A stretch of DNA of 64,000 nucleotides from Pantoea sp. (GCF_028283705.1 NZ_JAPWKD010000019.1:124001-188000), one strand, 5' to 3'; numbered from the stretch's first letter, positions 35,425 through 44,990 are shown. The notes: a model not told the origin generated them from the letters alone. Program-made: numbers and translations.

Positions 35425-36684
35425 ATGAATAACTTCTCCAGCAAGAAACCGACTATGACTACTCCTGTGATGGACGCTGTAACGCAACGGCGTGATTTAC
35501 GTCTGTTGATTATCCTGAGCGCACTGATGTCGTTTGCCTCAGTATCAACTGACCTCTACCTGCCGGCGATGCCGGTGATGGGCAAGGATTTGCATGCTGC
35601 CAGCGGGGGAATCGAATTCACCCTTTCCGGCTTTCTGATTGGCTTTAGCCTTGGGCAATTAATCTGGGGGCCAGCGGGTGATCGTTATGGACGACGCATT
35701 CCGGTGGCGCTCGGTCTGGTGCTGTTTTTGATCGGCTCAATGGGTTGTGCCTTATCCACCACCATCACCCAGATGGTCAGCTGGCGTGTGATCCAAGCTG
35801 TTGGAGCCTGTGCCGGACCGGTACTGGCACGGGCCATGGTACGCGATCTCTATAGCCGCGAGCGTGCCGCACAAATGCTGTCGACGCTGATTTTATTTAT
35901 GGCGGTTGCGCCGTTATCCGGCCCGATACTCGGTGGCCAAATCATGGCCTGGAGTAACTGGCATATGATTTTCTGGTTTATGGTGCTGCTGGGCGTGATT
36001 GCCATCGTCGGGCTGGCCTTTCTGCCGGAAACGCTCAACCCTGAATCACGCGCCACCACCCCGCTCTCCTATGCTTTGAAGGACTACGTCAAAATACTGA
36101 AGGATAAACGGGTCATGGGTTATGGCCTGGCGGGAGCCTGTTACTACGCGGGGTTTTACGCCTTTATCGCCGGTACGCCTTCTGCCTATATCGACTATTA
36201 CCATATCTCACCGCAGATTTATGGCTTGTTGTTTAGCGTCAATATTATTGGCGTGATGGGTGCCAACTTTCTCAACAGCCGTACGGTGAAACGCATCGGC
36301 AGCGATCGTCTGTTCCATCTCGGCAGTACCATTGCGGCATTAGCCGGGGTGATGTTCGCACTGGATAGTCGCTCAGGCTGGGGCGGCATTAGCGGCCTGA
36401 TCCTGCCATTTCTGGTTTATGCTGCCATGAACGGGCTGATTGTAGCCAACTCGGTTGCCGGTGCCTTAGCCGAGGCCACCACCAATGCTGGCGGTATCTC
36501 ATCGTTAATTGGTGCCATGCATTATGGCTCAGGCATCTTTAGCGCCGCAGTGCTGGGATGGTGGAAAGATGGCTCTCCCTGGCCGATGGGTGCGGTTTTA
36601 GGTGCGGTTGCTATCACCGGTTGCGTTATTAGTTGGGGGCTGAAGCGTCATAACCACCTCTCCTCAGTCACAACGCGCCAGTAG
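35425..36684 (+). CDS. MFS drug efflux transporter (Bcr/CflA family)
   Basis: A 419-residue 12-helix MFS protein. The N-terminal SVSTDLYLPAMPVMGKDL and motif A (GPAGDRYGRRIPVALG) are typical of the Bcr/CflA drug-resistance group, as is motif C-like GPILGG. ATG 35455 (MTTPVMDAV) is an alternative start. It is followed by the cupin gene 118 bases later. Export of drugs or toxic metabolites is expected; the actual substrate is unknown. Confidence 0.9.
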   Translation: MNNFSSKKPTMTTPVMDAVTQRRDLRLLIILSALMSFASVSTDLYLPAMPVMGKDLHAASGGIEFTLSGFLIGFSLGQLIWGPAGDRYGRRIPVALGLVLFLIGSMGCALSTTITQMVSWRVIQAVGACAGPVLARAMVRDLYSRERAAQMLSTLILFMAVAPLSGPILGGQIMAWSNWHMIFWFMVLLGVIAIVGLAFLPETLNPESRATTPLSYALKDYVKILKDKRVMGYGLAGACYYAGFYAFIAGTPSAYIDYYHISPQIYGLLFSVNIIGVMGANFLNSRTVKRIGSDRLFHLGSTIAALAGVMFALDSRSGWGGISGLILPFLVYAAMNGLIVANSVAGALAEATTNAGGISSLIGAMHYGSGIFSAAVLGWWKDGSPWPMGAVLGAVAITGCVISWGLKRHNHLSSVTTRQ

Positions 36685-36802
36685 TGCAACAAATTCATGA
36701 ATAATGCTCATAGGTACATCCCGCGTATGGCATCTAATCCTCGGCCCGCAGCTTTGCTAAGGTTTAGCTGTTATTCAGAGACTGATTAAGAAGGAAGTAA
36801 AC

Positions 36803-37201
36803 ATGTTAAAAATTATCCCTAATGGTTCCGTACCCTCACGCAAAGGCCCGGAAGAGTATTTCACCGGCACCGTGCGTCTTGATGCACCTTTTAGTGGCAC
36901 CGGGTCGGCTCAGGTGGGTGGCGCGACTGTGACCTTCGAACCGGGTGCGCGTACCGCATGGCACACCCATCCGCTCGGCCAGACGCTGATCATTACTCAC
37001 GGTCAGGGCTGGATTCAGTGTGAAGGTGAAGAGACCGTGGTGATGAATCAGGGTGATATCATTTTTATCCCGGAAGGTGTGAAACACTGGCACGGTGCAA
37101 CCCCCGACAATGCCATGACACATATCGCCATCGCCGAATCTGTCAATGGCAGCCCGGTTGACTGGATGGAAAAGGTCACCGACGAGCAATACAAGAAGTA
37201 A
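36803..37201 (+). CDS. Cupin protein resembling hydroxynitrile lyases
   Basis: A 132-residue single-domain cupin. RTAWHTHPLGQTLI and KHWHGA supply the His-His-Gln...His metal set. TGTVRLDAPFSG, VTFEPGARTAWHTHP and the C-terminal VDWMEKVTDEQY closely match characterised bacterial manganese cupin hydroxynitrile lyases (GtHNL-type), as I remember them. Such enzymes add or remove HCN from cyanohydrins in vitro; their natural role is often unclear. An AAGGAAG ribosome site is present, and a strong terminator follows. Confidence 0.9.
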   Translation: MLKIIPNGSVPSRKGPEEYFTGTVRLDAPFSGTGSAQVGGATVTFEPGARTAWHTHPLGQTLIITHGQGWIQCEGEETVVMNQGDIIFIPEGVKHWHGATPDNAMTHIAIAESVNGSPVDWMEKVTDEQYKK

Positions 37202-37231
37202 CAACGCCTCTGAAACCGCTCAGAAAACCCT

Positions 37232-37265
37232 CTGCCCGGTGACGCACCGGGCAGAATGATTTTCT
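37232..37265 (+). terminator. Terminator after the cupin gene
   Basis: Perfect 10-base stem CTGCCCGGTG/CACCGGGCAG, 3-base loop, then AATGATTTTC. Confidence 0.7.
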
Positions 37266-37396
37266 ATAAATAACAATCGCCTGACCAATTATCGCACCAG
37301 AAAGTGGCCTGGTTCTCTCCTAATTTTCCGTTCTTGCCCCAAAACTGTGCTACAAAAGCATGGCTGTAATCTGATGACATTAACCCGGGGAACGAG

Positions 37397-37618
37397 ATGA
37401 AAAGCGTAAAAGCCACATCAATTCGTGAGGTGAACGAGAAGCTGCTCAACGGTGAATTCAAAGAAGTTGTTATCGATTTTGATATCAGCAGTGATGACTT
37501 CTTTGCTCTCTCCGATTACTGGTGTGAGCGGGGGGCAAAAATCAAAAAAGAAGGTGAGCGATTTAAAATAAAACTGGGCAAAGCCAGTATCCCTGAACCT
37601 CCAGAAGATAAAAAATAA
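37397..37618 (+). CDS. Hypothetical small protein
   Basis: A 73-residue acidic/basic mixed protein starting MKSVKATSIREVNEKLLNGE and ending in a Pro/Glu/Lys tail (ASIPEPPEDKK). It has no signal or membrane segment. A GGGGAACGAG ribosome site precedes ATG 37397, and a hairpin follows at 37636-37661, which makes a real gene likely. I do not recognise the family. Confidence 0.6.
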   Translation: MKSVKATSIREVNEKLLNGEFKEVVIDFDISSDDFFALSDYWCERGAKIKKEGERFKIKLGKASIPEPPEDKK

Positions 37619-37635
37619 TACCATCCTGCTGGCGC

Positions 37636-37661
37636 CCATTGACGCAGGGACGCGTCAATGG
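37636..37661 (+). terminator. Hairpin after the small gene
   Basis: Perfect 10-base stem CCATTGACGC/GCGTCAATGG around a 6-base loop, followed by an AT-rich stretch but no clean T run. Confidence 0.5.
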
Positions 37662-38090
37662 TCATTATAATATAATCATATTGGGAGTGAAATATTAAAA
37701 CAGAATCAGGAAATTAAAATGCCAATAATTAATGATTACACATCAGCACACTTCTTTATCCGCACAAGTTCCAGTAATTCAGAACAGACCCGTAACATAT
37801 CCAGCGACACAGCCAAACCTCAACTATTTATTTGTGAAATGAAATAATCTGACATCAATACCCACGCCATTGCCTGAGCATCTGCACCTAATAATCTGCT
37901 TACGAGAGATGGCATTTGCTGTGGCGTTAAGTGCAACGGAAAGCTGCGAAGACAGAGTGACACTGGCCTGGAATGATATGAAGATCTTTTACGCACGCAG
38001 TGGGAAAATATTTAAATATTCATTGATAGACTTTCTATTGACTAAGCCCCTGTTATCTTTGACGCTTCACTTTTTACAGGACGCCTGGTC
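37662..38090. other. Gap without a confident gene
   Basis: About 430 AT-rich bases before the ClC gene. A 74-codon reading frame (37870-38094, TTG start) has no ribosome site or family resemblance and overlaps the ClC start, so I do not call it. No promoter could be placed with confidence. Confidence 0.4.
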
Positions 38091-39350
38091 ATGACTCCCT
38101 CTTCTGGCGATAAAAAATACCTGCCGCGACTGGCAGCAGTGGTAATAACCGGATTACTTGCCGGGCTGGCAGGAATGCTCCTCGCCATGATTTTACACAG
38201 CATCCAGCATCTCGCTTTTGGCTACAGCATGGACCGGGTCATCAGCCCGGAATCTTTTCTGCAAGGGGTGACGGATTCACAGTATCTGCGCCGTATTGCA
38301 GCCATTGTAACCGGGGGCATCGTCGCCGGGTGTGGCTGGTGGCTGCTCGGCCGCTATGGGCGCAAGCGGGTCTCTGTCGCCGCGGCTGCTGCGCCATCTG
38401 GCGCAAGGATGCCGATGGGAACCACCACCCTGCATGCATTGCTGCAAATCATCACCGTCGCACTGGGATCTCCGCTGGGGCGTGAAGTTGCGCCACGGGA
38501 AATGGGGGCGCTGGCAGGGGGATTTATGGCTCGCCGGGTGGGATTGGATCCCGACGAAACCCGCACGCTGATTGCCTGTGGTGCCGGTGCTGGCCTGGCT
38601 GCGGTATACAACGTGCCGCTGGCCGGCGCGTTGTTCAGCCTTGAAGTGCTGCTGCTGTCGTTCAGCTGGGAGAAAGCGCTGGCCGCCATCATCACCTCCG
38701 CCATCGCGGCCTGGACGGCAACGCTGGGGCTGGGCAATGAATCACAATATCACTTTACCTCTGGCACCCTTTCCCACTCTTTCCTGGCGTGGGCGATTGT
38801 TGCGGGTCCGGTGCTGGGCTGTGCCGCATGGCTGTTTCGTAAAACCACCGGTGCCGCCCGCGCCGGTGTCCGTGCCAACTGGCAAATGCCGGTTTTTTGT
38901 TTGCTGGCGTTCGCGCTGCTCGCTGTTCTCAGCCTCCATTTCCCCCAGTTACCGGGCAACGGTAAAGGGCCGATGCAGCTGGCCCTGAGCGACAGTATTG
39001 ATTACCGAGATGCGGCGTTACTGCTTGGGTTGAAGATGGTGGTCATTCTGGCGGTGCTGCGGGGCGGAGCCGAAGGTGGGCTACTCACCCCTGGGTTAAC
39101 CGTCGGGGGGCTGCTGAGCCTGCTGCTGTGCTTTCTCTGGCAACTGGCTTTCCCCGGCGGTGACAACGGCAGCTTTGCGCTGGTGGGCGGTGCCGCCTTC
39201 CTCGCAGCATCAATGCAAATGCCGCTGACCGCCGTGACGCTGGTGATGGAGTTTACCCACATGGATCATGACTATTTTGTTCCCGCCCTGCTGTGCGCCG
39301 CCGGTGCTTTCGTTACCTGCCGGGTGCTGGAGAAAAAGCACGCATTCTGA
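38091..39350 (+). CDS. ClC family chloride channel/antiporter
   Basis: A 419-residue ClC protein. Selectivity-filter regions are recognisable: GSPLGREVAPREMG, in which the gating glutamate of GREGP is kept although the next residues differ, plus GNGKGPMQL-like and the late TVGGLLSLL helix. It has about 10-12 hydrophobic segments. Members exchange chloride for protons, for example in acid resistance, or export fluoride. It converges on the LysR at 39361 and is not obviously in an operon. Confidence 0.88.
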   Translation: MTPSSGDKKYLPRLAAVVITGLLAGLAGMLLAMILHSIQHLAFGYSMDRVISPESFLQGVTDSQYLRRIAAIVTGGIVAGCGWWLLGRYGRKRVSVAAAAAPSGARMPMGTTTLHALLQIITVALGSPLGREVAPREMGALAGGFMARRVGLDPDETRTLIACGAGAGLAAVYNVPLAGALFSLEVLLLSFSWEKALAAIITSAIAAWTATLGLGNESQYHFTSGTLSHSFLAWAIVAGPVLGCAAWLFRKTTGAARAGVRANWQMPVFCLLAFALLAVLSLHFPQLPGNGKGPMQLALSDSIDYRDAALLLGLKMVVILAVLRGGAEGGLLTPGLTVGGLLSLLLCFLWQLAFPGGDNGSFALVGGAAFLAASMQMPLTAVTLVMEFTHMDHDYFVPALLCAAGAFVTCRVLEKKHAF

Positions 39351-39360
39351 TGCGCGTTCC

Positions 39361-40251
39361 TCAATTTGCCCGGTTCAGCCGCCAGACCAGGGTTTGCCGG
39401 GCATGGGCAATCCTTGGCTGTCGCAGTGCGCTGGGCAGCCAGACCAGGTTATAACGTATTTCGGTATCTCCCACGGGGGCGTGCAGAGCGACCAACTCGC
39501 CGTTGTCGATATGCTGCTGGCACAAAAACAGCGGCATCACCGACCAGCCAAATCCCTGCAGCAGCAGGCTACGCAGACCCCGTAAATCCTGGCCGACAAG
39601 CGCAGGCAACAGGGTTTGGTATTTGATGCGATTTTTATCCAGCCAGTGATCGATCAGCGAAAGTTCAAGGTTATACGCCAGTAGCGGCTCCTGCAGCAGG
39701 CCCGCCGCACAATCGTGGCGGGTATGGATCCGCTCCGCTACCTCAGGGGCGGCTACCGCCACTACCTTGTCGCTAAAGATAACTTCCCCTTTGAGACGGC
39801 TATCGGTCACCGGATGCGCGGTAATCCCCAGATCACAGTGACCTTCAATGACCATTTGCGCCACCAGCGGACCATCACCGGTATGCATATGTACCCGGAT
39901 ACCGCTTTCCAGCAACGGCAACAGCTCCCCGGCCAGTTTATCCGCCATAAAATCGGCATGTCCGATAATTTGCAAAGTACCGCTGACATCCATCGAACGC
40001 GCCCTGGCCGAAGCGAGTGCCGATTCGGCGGTGTCGAGGGAGTGGCCAATATCCGCCGCCAAATCCTCAGCCGCTGGCGTGGGCATGACCCCTTGTGGCT
40101 GGCGTTCAAATAACGGTCGTCCGATCGCCACTTCGAGGCCGCTGATGTGCTGAGATACCGCAGGTTGCGTCAGGTTCAGCGCTCTGGCCGCGCCGGAAAT
40201 TGATCGCTGACGGTAAACTTCCATAAAGGTGCGCAAACGAACCAGTGACAT
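39361..40251 (-). CDS. LysR family transcriptional regulator
   Basis: A 296-residue LysR protein (FMEVYRQRSISGAARALNLTQPAVSQHISGLE at the N-terminus). It is divergent from the coniferyl-aldehyde-dehydrogenase/DJ-1 operon and is its probable regulator. The 110-base gap contains TAAATTAATTTA (40261-40272) and a degenerate inverted repeat at 40295-40321. Confidence 0.92.
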   Translation of the reverse strand: MSLVRLRTFMEVYRQRSISGAARALNLTQPAVSQHISGLEVAIGRPLFERQPQGVMPTPAAEDLAADIGHSLDTAESALASARARSMDVSGTLQIIGHADFMADKLAGELLPLLESGIRVHMHTGDGPLVAQMVIEGHCDLGITAHPVTDSRLKGEVIFSDKVVAVAAPEVAERIHTRHDCAAGLLQEPLLAYNLELSLIDHWLDKNRIKYQTLLPALVGQDLRGLRSLLLQGFGWSVMPLFLCQQHIDNGELVALHAPVGDTEIRYNLVWLPSALRQPRIAHARQTLVWRLNRAN

Positions 40252-40294
40252 ACGTCCCCATAAATTAATTTATACCCCCACGAAAATAGCCTTG

Positions 40295-40321
40295 TTAGCC
40301 GCGGAAATCCAGCGCGGTTAA
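40295..40321. promoter_or_regulatory. Candidate LysR operator of the aldehyde dehydrogenase operon
   Basis: TTAGCCGCG (40295-40303) and CGCGGTTAA (40313-40321): 9-base arms matching at 8 positions around a 9-base spacer. A perfect palindrome TAAATTAATTTA lies nearby at 40261-40272. Confidence 0.5.
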
Positions 40322-40361
40322 GCTTGTCGCATCTTGAGTAAACGCATTCAGACAGGAAAAG

Positions 40362-41807
40362 ATGATGAACAACGCTCCCCATGATCAACAGCTGCAGCAC
40401 ATCCTGCAAACGATGAAGAACGCCCATTTGCAGGCGGGTCCGGCTTCAGCTGAATTACGTCGTGACCGCCTGATGCGCAGCATCGCGCTGATCCGTGATA
40501 ACCATGCTGCCATCAGCGCCGCGATCAGTGCTGATTTCGGCCATCGCAGCCTGTACCAGACCATGGCTGCCGACCTGGTCACCACCATCAATATGCTGCA
40601 ACATTCCGCCGATAATCTGGCGCAATGGATGGAACCGGAAGCAGCCGAAGTACCGGTCCCGGGTATGCAGGCATGGATTGCACCGCAACCGCTTGGCGTG
40701 GTGGGCATCATCAGTCCGTGGAATTTCCCCATCAACCTCGCTTTCGGTCCGCTGGCAGGCGTATTTGCCGCCGGTAATACGGCGATGCTGAAACCCTCGG
40801 AGCTGACGCCAAAAACCTCCGAACTGCTGGCTGAACTGGTCGCGCGTTATTTCGACCCGCAGGAGCTGACCGTGGTGCTAGGTGATGCCGATGTCGGACA
40901 GGCGTTTAGCCGTTTACCTTTCGACCATTTGGTGTTCACCGGCAGCACCGCTGTGGGTAAACACGTCATGCGTGCTGCCGCAGAGAACCTGGTGCCGGTG
41001 ACGCTGGAGCTGGGCGGTAAATCGCCGGTGGTGCTGGATGTGGATGCCGATGCCGCACTGGCCGCAGCCAGAACCATGACCATTAAAACCTTTAACGCCG
41101 GACAGATCTGTATTTCACCGGATTATCTGCTGCTGCCACCGCAGGCTGAAGCCACATTTGTCACCGCAGCCCGCAACTTTATGCGTCAGGCATTTCCGAC
41201 TGTCCAGGCGAATCCAGATTACACGGCAATCATCAGCGATCGTCATTATCAGCGCCTGCTTGCGGTGCTTGACGATGCGAAAAGCAAAGGCGCACGGGTG
41301 GTCAGCCTGGCGCCTGAGGGTGAGCCGGATTTCGATGCCCGCAGCAGAAAAATCGCGCCGCATCTGGTGCTCGATGTCAGCGAAGAGATGCTTATCATGC
41401 AGGAAGAGATCTTTGGTCCGCTGTTACCGATGAAAACCTATGCGACCTCAGCCAGTGAAGCCATTGCTTACATCAATGCGCATCCGCGTCCGCTGGCTGC
41501 CTACTATTTTGGTAATGACCCGCTGCATCAGCAGCAGATGGCACAACAAACAACATCTGGCGCACTGGTCATCAATGATGTGATGACGCATGCTTCTCTC
41601 GACAGTTTACCGTTCGGTGGGGTCGGTGCGTCAGGTATCGGCGCTTACCACGGCATTCACGGCTTCCGACGTTTCAGCCACGCCAAACCGGTGGTGATTC
41701 AGGACGAGGCGGGAACCACAAACCTGCGGCTACGTGCGCCTTATCAGGAAAAAACGGCCATCATCGCCTCAATGCTTGACCAGTCATTCCAGACCCAACA
41801 GCAGTAA
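40362..41807 (+). CDS. Coniferyl-aldehyde-dehydrogenase-like NAD(P) aldehyde dehydrogenase
   Basis: A 481-residue aldehyde dehydrogenase. Oxyanion/cofactor segments are GIISPWNFPINLAFGPLAGV, VFTGSTAVGKHV and TLELGGKSP. The catalytic Cys is in FNAGQICISPDY. The C-terminal region matches the coniferyl-aldehyde dehydrogenase branch (about 470-480 residues), which oxidises aromatic or fatty aldehydes. It has an AGGAAAAG ribosome site. The DJ-1-like gene follows after 26 bases, and together they look like an aldehyde-detoxification operon. Confidence 0.92.
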   Translation: MMNNAPHDQQLQHILQTMKNAHLQAGPASAELRRDRLMRSIALIRDNHAAISAAISADFGHRSLYQTMAADLVTTINMLQHSADNLAQWMEPEAAEVPVPGMQAWIAPQPLGVVGIISPWNFPINLAFGPLAGVFAAGNTAMLKPSELTPKTSELLAELVARYFDPQELTVVLGDADVGQAFSRLPFDHLVFTGSTAVGKHVMRAAAENLVPVTLELGGKSPVVLDVDADAALAAARTMTIKTFNAGQICISPDYLLLPPQAEATFVTAARNFMRQAFPTVQANPDYTAIISDRHYQRLLAVLDDAKSKGARVVSLAPEGEPDFDARSRKIAPHLVLDVSEEMLIMQEEIFGPLLPMKTYATSASEAIAYINAHPRPLAAYYFGNDPLHQQQMAQQTTSGALVINDVMTHASLDSLPFGGVGASGIGAYHGIHGFRRFSHAKPVVIQDEAGTTNLRLRAPYQEKTAIIASMLDQSFQTQQQ

Positions 41808-41833
41808 TTCACTACGTAACCTGAGGATTTATC

Positions 41834-42517
41834 ATGAAAGTGTTAATGGTACTGACGTCACACGCAGAACTGGGCAATACCGGTAAGAAAACCGGATTTT
41901 GGCTGGAAGAATTTGCTGCACCTTACTACGTGTTTAAAGACGCAGGTGCAGAGATTGTGCTGGCCTCTCCGGCAGGTGGGCAACCACCGCTGGATCCGAA
42001 AAGCGACCTGCCTGATTTTCAGACCGCAATGACCGACCGTTTCAAAGCCGACCCGGCGGCGCAGCAGGCGCTGGCGACTACCGTGAAGCTGGACACCGTT
42101 GACCAGGCGGCGTTTGACACCGTGTTTTATCCTGGTGGTCACGGTCCGCTGTGGGATCTGGCCGAGTCGGCCACATCCATTCAGTTGATTGAATCTTTTG
42201 AACGCTCAGGTAAACCGATTGGCTTCGTTTGCCATGCACCGGGCGCACTGCGCCATGTCAAAGCCGCCAATGGCGAACCGTTAGTGAAAGGTAAGCAGGT
42301 CACCGGTTTTACCAACAGCGAAGAAGCGGCGGTGGAACTGACGGATGTGGTGCCTTTCCTGATTGAAGATGTGTTTATCGCCCAGGGCGCTAAGTACCAG
42401 AAAGGTGCCGACTGGATGTCGTTTGTGGTGGAAGATGGCAATCTGGTCACCGGACAAAACCCGGCCAGCTCCGAAGATGTCGCCAAACGTCTGCTGAGCA
42501 AACTGGCTGGCAAGTAA
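41834..42517 (+). CDS. DJ-1/PfpI family protein (Hsp31-like deglycase/glyoxalase)
   Basis: A 227-residue class I glutamine-amidotransferase-fold protein. The nucleophile elbow is IGFVCHAPGALR (C133), with the acidic partner E25 in GFWLEE and a conserved FYPGGHGPLWDL. Such proteins convert methylglyoxal or repair glycated groups. It is co-transcribed with the aldehyde dehydrogenase, a setting that favours reactive-aldehyde stress defence. An 11-base-stem terminator follows. Confidence 0.9.
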   Translation: MKVLMVLTSHAELGNTGKKTGFWLEEFAAPYYVFKDAGAEIVLASPAGGQPPLDPKSDLPDFQTAMTDRFKADPAAQQALATTVKLDTVDQAAFDTVFYPGGHGPLWDLAESATSIQLIESFERSGKPIGFVCHAPGALRHVKAANGEPLVKGKQVTGFTNSEEAAVELTDVVPFLIEDVFIAQGAKYQKGADWMSFVVEDGNLVTGQNPASSEDVAKRLLSKLAGK

Positions 42518-42523
42518 TCGCCA

Positions 42524-42557
42524 CCCGCAATCCTGAGAAGGATTGCGGGCTGTTTTT
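42524..42557 (+). terminator. Rho-independent terminator
   Basis: Perfect 11-base stem CCCGCAATCCT/AGGATTGCGGG with a GAGA loop, then CTGTTTTT. Confidence 0.88.
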
Positions 42558-43755
42558 ATGCTAATACCGTCAGCCGCTTACGCTGTACCAGCCATATCAG
42601 CAACGCGCAGCCTGTCAGGACCATCTCTCCTGCGGTAATCCCTGACCAGCCACCCAGTTGCCACAGCGTACCTGCCAGAGAAGAACCGATCGCCCCACCG
42701 ATGAAGTTGCTGACCACAAACGCCGTATTCAGACGGCTCCTTGCCGTGACATCCACCGCGAATAATCGCGTCTGATTGAGTACGTTGGTGGCCTGAATGG
42801 CGATATCCAGCAATAACACCGCAGCCAGAATGGCAAAGATGGAGGAACCCCCGATCTCGGCAATGATCAGGGACACCATCACCAGCAGCAACGCCCCACC
42901 TGTCGCACCGGCTGACCAACCACGATCGTGTAGTCGCCCGGCACGTCGTGCGGCCAGTGCGCCAGCCAGCCCCACAAGGCCGACCAGGCCAATCTGGCTG
43001 GCACTGTAACCGTAGGGAGCCGAGCTGAGTAAAAAAGTGAGCCCGGTCCAGAATAGCGTGAACACTGAAAACCCAATGGCCCCCAGGACCAGCGTAACCT
43101 GCACGGTAGGATGCTGACGCACGACCGTGATAATAGAACCCAGCAGCTGCGGGTATGAACCCGCTGCGCGTTTTTGATCGGCTGGCAAAGACCGTAACAG
43201 AATCAGGGCCAAAGCCAGCGTCATCAGCGCCGCGAGAACATAAATCGCACGCCAGCCGAAGGCATCGGCCACCAGGCCGCTGACCGTACGCGAAGCCAGA
43301 ATGCCGGTCAGAACACCTGAAACCACGGTGCCGACGATTTTGCCGCGCTGGTGATCCGCCGCCAGATCGCCCGCTAACGGAATCAGTAACTGGCCCGTCA
43401 CCGTGGTGAGACCAACAAAAAACAGTGAAGCCAGCAGGAAGCTAAACGTGGGTGCAAAAGCACAGGCAATTAACGCCAGGGCGGATACCGCCATAATGGC
43501 GGGAATCAGGCGGCGGCGATCGTGGCTATCTCCCAGCGGAACCAGTAACAGTACACCTAACGCATAGCCAATCTGTGTCAGGGTGACCAACAATCCAGCA
43601 TGGCTATAAGAAACGTGAAATGCGTTGCCAATGTAGTCGAGCAGAGGTTGCACCCAGTAAAGGTTTCCTACCGCTATCCCCCCGGCGATCGAGAATAATA
43701 AGGTCAGGCTTTTGGTCATTCCCACAGAGTGAGAGGCATGTGCCGCTTTGGCCAC
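42556..43755 (-). CDS. MFS transporter
   Basis: A 399-residue MFS protein with 12 hydrophobic segments. The N-terminal GGIAVGNLYWVQPLLDYIG and motif A (LVPLGDSHDRRRLIPA) are typical of the YgaY/YfcJ-like sugar- or drug-efflux group. The start is a GTG at 43755 preceded by AAAGGAG. It converges on the DJ-1 gene and is divergent from the AraC regulator at 44034, the likely regulator. Substrate unknown. Confidence 0.9.
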   Translation of the reverse strand: MAKAAHASHSVGMTKSLTLLFSIAGGIAVGNLYWVQPLLDYIGNAFHVSYSHAGLLVTLTQIGYALGVLLLVPLGDSHDRRRLIPAIMAVSALALIACAFAPTFSFLLASLFFVGLTTVTGQLLIPLAGDLAADHQRGKIVGTVVSGVLTGILASRTVSGLVADAFGWRAIYVLAALMTLALALILLRSLPADQKRAAGSYPQLLGSIITVVRQHPTVQVTLVLGAIGFSVFTLFWTGLTFLLSSAPYGYSASQIGLVGLVGLAGALAARRAGRLHDRGWSAGATGGALLLVMVSLIIAEIGGSSIFAILAAVLLLDIAIQATNVLNQTRLFAVDVTARSRLNTAFVVSNFIGGAIGSSLAGTLWQLGGWSGITAGEMVLTGCALLIWLVQRKRLTVLA

Positions 43756-43956
43756 GTTTTCTCCTTTTATTTTGCATTGCTTGATTATTGGGGCTGGAGC
43801 CGGAAATGCGTGTGGAGTGATTACGATGTGATGAGCACGGAACCAACACTATCACTGAAAATGACAGGCGAGTCTTTTAGCAAAATGTTAGCGCAAAATG
43901 AACCGCGTAAAGGTGAATAGTGTTATGAGCAAAAATCATAGATGCAGATGATAAAA

Positions 43957-43980
43957 GCGCAATAAATTGCGCCGCTACAG
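43957..43980 (-). repeat. Dispersed GTAGCGGCGC palindromic repeat, copy
   Basis: GCGCAATAAATTGCGCCGCTACAG; on the other strand CTGTAGCGGCGCAATTTATTGCGC. The same GTAGCGGCGC-GATTTATTG-GCGC unit recurs at 53771-53844 and, as TAACGGCGC, at 61329-61358. Confidence 0.65.
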
Positions 43981-44033
43981 AATCGGGGCGTTAACAGATA
44001 CTATTAACCCTTCCGCTATATTGTGAGCGTTTT

Positions 44034-44990
44034 ATGGACCCGTTATCCGATGTGCTTCAGCTCTTGTCCGCCCAAAGCTATATCACCACCGGACAAACTA
44101 CCGGAGCAAGCTGGTCGATGTGCTATCCCGGATTTTCCGGGATGAAGTTTATGGCGGTGCGTAAAGGAAAAATCTGGTTCCGTCTGGTGGCTGAAGATCA
44201 CTGGCGTGCGCTTACTGCCGGTGACGGGGTGATCATCACCCGTTCAGCGCCATTCATCATGGCCTCCGATCCTGCCCTTACCCCGGTCGCGTCCGCCACC
44301 GTGCCCTATGTGAGAAAAAATGGCCTCGCCGATTACGGTGGTGACGACAGCCTGCTCCTGGCGGGGAAAATGGAGATCGATCCGGTCTCCGCAGAGCAGT
44401 TGCTGGATCTGCTGCCGCTGGTGATTCCGTTGCACGCCGATTCGGAGTCCTCCTCTACGCTCAGCTGGCTGATGACCCGGCTGCATGCCGAAAGCCAGTC
44501 TCACCGCCCGGGTTCCGCCGTCGCCGGGAACCATCTGATGCATCTGGTGATGATTGAAGGTATCCGCAGCTGGGTGCTCTCTGACGAGGCGCAGTTGCAG
44601 GGCTGGATGGGAGCGTTGCGCGACACGCGCATTATGCGTGCAATTACCGCCATTCACGCCGAACCGGCAAAAAACTGGCATCTGATGGAACTGGCAAATA
44701 TCGCCGGGATGTCACGCGCCGGGTTTGCACGTCGGTTCAGCGAAACTACCGGCACCTCCCCGCTGAATTATGTCACGCACTGGCGCATGCAGATTGCCAG
44801 CAAAGCCCTCAGACTGAGTGCCGAGCCGATCAAGCAACTGGCTTTTCGCCTGGGCTATGCCTCCGAAAGCACCTTCAGCACCGTCTTCAGGCGCGTTTAC
44901 GGGTTACCGCCATCAGCACATCGTCTGGCAAAACAGGACGGTCCGCTGCAGCATCTGGCCCCTTTCGCGGCCAATGAAGGCGAAAAATGA
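44034..44990 (+). CDS. AraC family regulator with cupin sensor
   Basis: A 318-residue regulator. The N-terminal cupin-like domain (about 10-170, SYITTGQTTGASWSMCYPG) is followed by the AraC DNA-binding domain (about 210-305: WHLMELANIAGMSRAGFARRF and QLAFRLGYASESTFSTVFRRVYG). It belongs to the group that often controls divergent MFS or oxidoreductase genes, so the MFS at 42556-43755 is a likely target. Confidence 0.92.
   Translation: MDPLSDVLQLLSAQSYITTGQTTGASWSMCYPGFSGMKFMAVRKGKIWFRLVAEDHWRALTAGDGVIITRSAPFIMASDPALTPVASATVPYVRKNGLADYGGDDSLLLAGKMEIDPVSAEQLLDLLPLVIPLHADSESSSTLSWLMTRLHAESQSHRPGSAVAGNHLMHLVMIEGIRSWVLSDEAQLQGWMGALRDTRIMRAITAIHAEPAKNWHLMELANIAGMSRAGFARRFSETTGTSPLNYVTHWRMQIASKALRLSAEPIKQLAFRLGYASESTFSTVFRRVYGLPPSAHRLAKQDGPLQHLAPFAANEGEK

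Noticed and set aside
37870..38094. A 74-codon reading frame before the ClC gene
   Set aside because: TTG start without a ribosome site, no family resemblance, and it overlaps the ClC start.
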